Part shown: positions 63,879 to 64,000 of the stretch, piece by piece
Position numbering within the stretch: the stretch's first letter is position 1
Layout: the number at the start of each line of letters is the position of its first letter
Assembly (NCBI GenBank): GCA_035760665.1
Contig: DASTSN010000040.1
Coordinates: 48,976 to 112,975 of the forward strand
Length of the DNA stretch: 64,000 nucleotides
Origin: DASTSN01 sp035760665
GTDB taxonomy: Bacteria; Bacteroidota; Bacteroidia; Chitinophagales; Chitinophagaceae
Reading direction: 5' to 3'
Translations under genes and position numbers: made by a program
The notes under the pieces: generated by a model
Told to the model about the DNA's origin: nothing
The model's database searches: none
The model's input: the letters and a program-made list of their open reading frames with translations, nothing else

Positions 63879-64000
63879 ATGGAAAAAGTAACCAATCTTG
63901 ATGTGACCGTGCTTGAACCACGCCAGAAACATCCCACTATTTTTGCTTATTACGACGAACTGCAGCCGGGTACGTCCCTCATCATTCACAACGATCATGA
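63879..64000 (+). CDS. DUF2249 domain protein, N-terminal part (3' end outside window)
   Basis: The frame from ATG 63879 is open to the window end: MEKVTNLDVTVLEPRQKHP, then IFAYYDELQPGTSLIIHNDHD. LDVTVLEPRQKHPTIF and LIIHNDHD match the start of DUF2249, a small TusA-like fold domain often found with hemerythrin-like or metal-sulfur proteins and in oxygen or nitric oxide responses. Function unproven. The operator and promoter upstream suggest regulated expression. Confidence 0.75.
   Translation, partial: MEKVTNLDVTVLEPRQKHPTIFAYYDELQPGTSLIIHNDH

Noticed and set aside
1..64000. CRISPR arrays, complete IS elements, prophage or integrases
   Set aside because: No regularly spaced repeats, transposase, terminase or integrase sequence was seen.

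Overview
The window is chromosomal DNA of a member of the Bacteroidota, most likely family Chitinophagaceae or a close relative. Several signs support this. A secreted protein carries a type IX secretion sorting tail. DUF2723/GT117, DUF5916, DUF1593 and head-GIN (DUF2807) proteins are present. Promoters of the TTTG-N(18-20)-TAnnTTTG type precede tRNA genes and prfB. Shine-Dalgarno sequences are mostly absent before start codons, and GC content is moderate. I see no plasmid, prophage, complete IS element, rRNA operon or CRISPR array. It reads as ordinary core chromosome with some accessory patches.

Layout. 1-3.8 kb: a plus-strand run of YceI (partial), DinB, NRDE/TANGO2-like, membrane-anchored ATP-grasp ligase, LysE exporter and a second DinB. 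Overlaps or short gaps suggest one operon, and this is my best candidate for an undescribed small-molecule pathway. 3.8-9.8 kb: cupin, APC permease, acetyltransferase, VOC protein, a third DinB and a DUF5916 outer-membrane protein. 9.9-16.6 kb: Dph6-like PP-loop enzyme, RNase HI, acyl-CoA carboxylase beta subunit, GMC oxidoreductase, S-adenosylhomocysteinase and a small conserved protein. 16.6-24.5 kb: acetyltransferase/PrsW pair, a large gluzincin-propeller-barrel protein, PAP2 phosphatase, valyl-tRNA synthetase and a receiver-only response regulator. 25-31.6 kb: esterase, Aat and ClpS (N-degron pathway), two valine tRNAs flanking a DNA glycosylase, an S41 protease lipoprotein and MtaB. 31.6-37.6 kb: DUF4258 protein, acyltransferase, PriA, NAD(P)-binding protein and MurB. 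37.7-46.1 kb: AAA+ ATPase/VWA pair, GT117 membrane protein, SAM hydroxide adenosyltransferase, SDR and tRNA-Lys. 46.2-52.5 kb: a looser accessory stretch with gene-poor DNA, a DUF1593 protein, a T9SS cargo protein, rhodanese, and an ArsR-SRPBCC-VOC operon. 52.9-64 kb: S9 peptidase, methyltransferase, MFS exporter, CPBP protease, metallo-hydrolase, a 36-residue membrane peptide, DUF2807 lipoprotein, prfB with its programmed frameshift, PruA, and the start of a DUF2249 gene behind a palindromic operator.

Much of the window serves translation and protein quality control: valS, two tRNA-Val, tRNA-Lys, prfB, mtaB, aat and clpS. Other parts serve the cell envelope: murB, plsC, PAP2, GT117 and several outer-membrane proteins. 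The annotation rests on reading motifs, reading frames and gene spacing directly; no database search was run.
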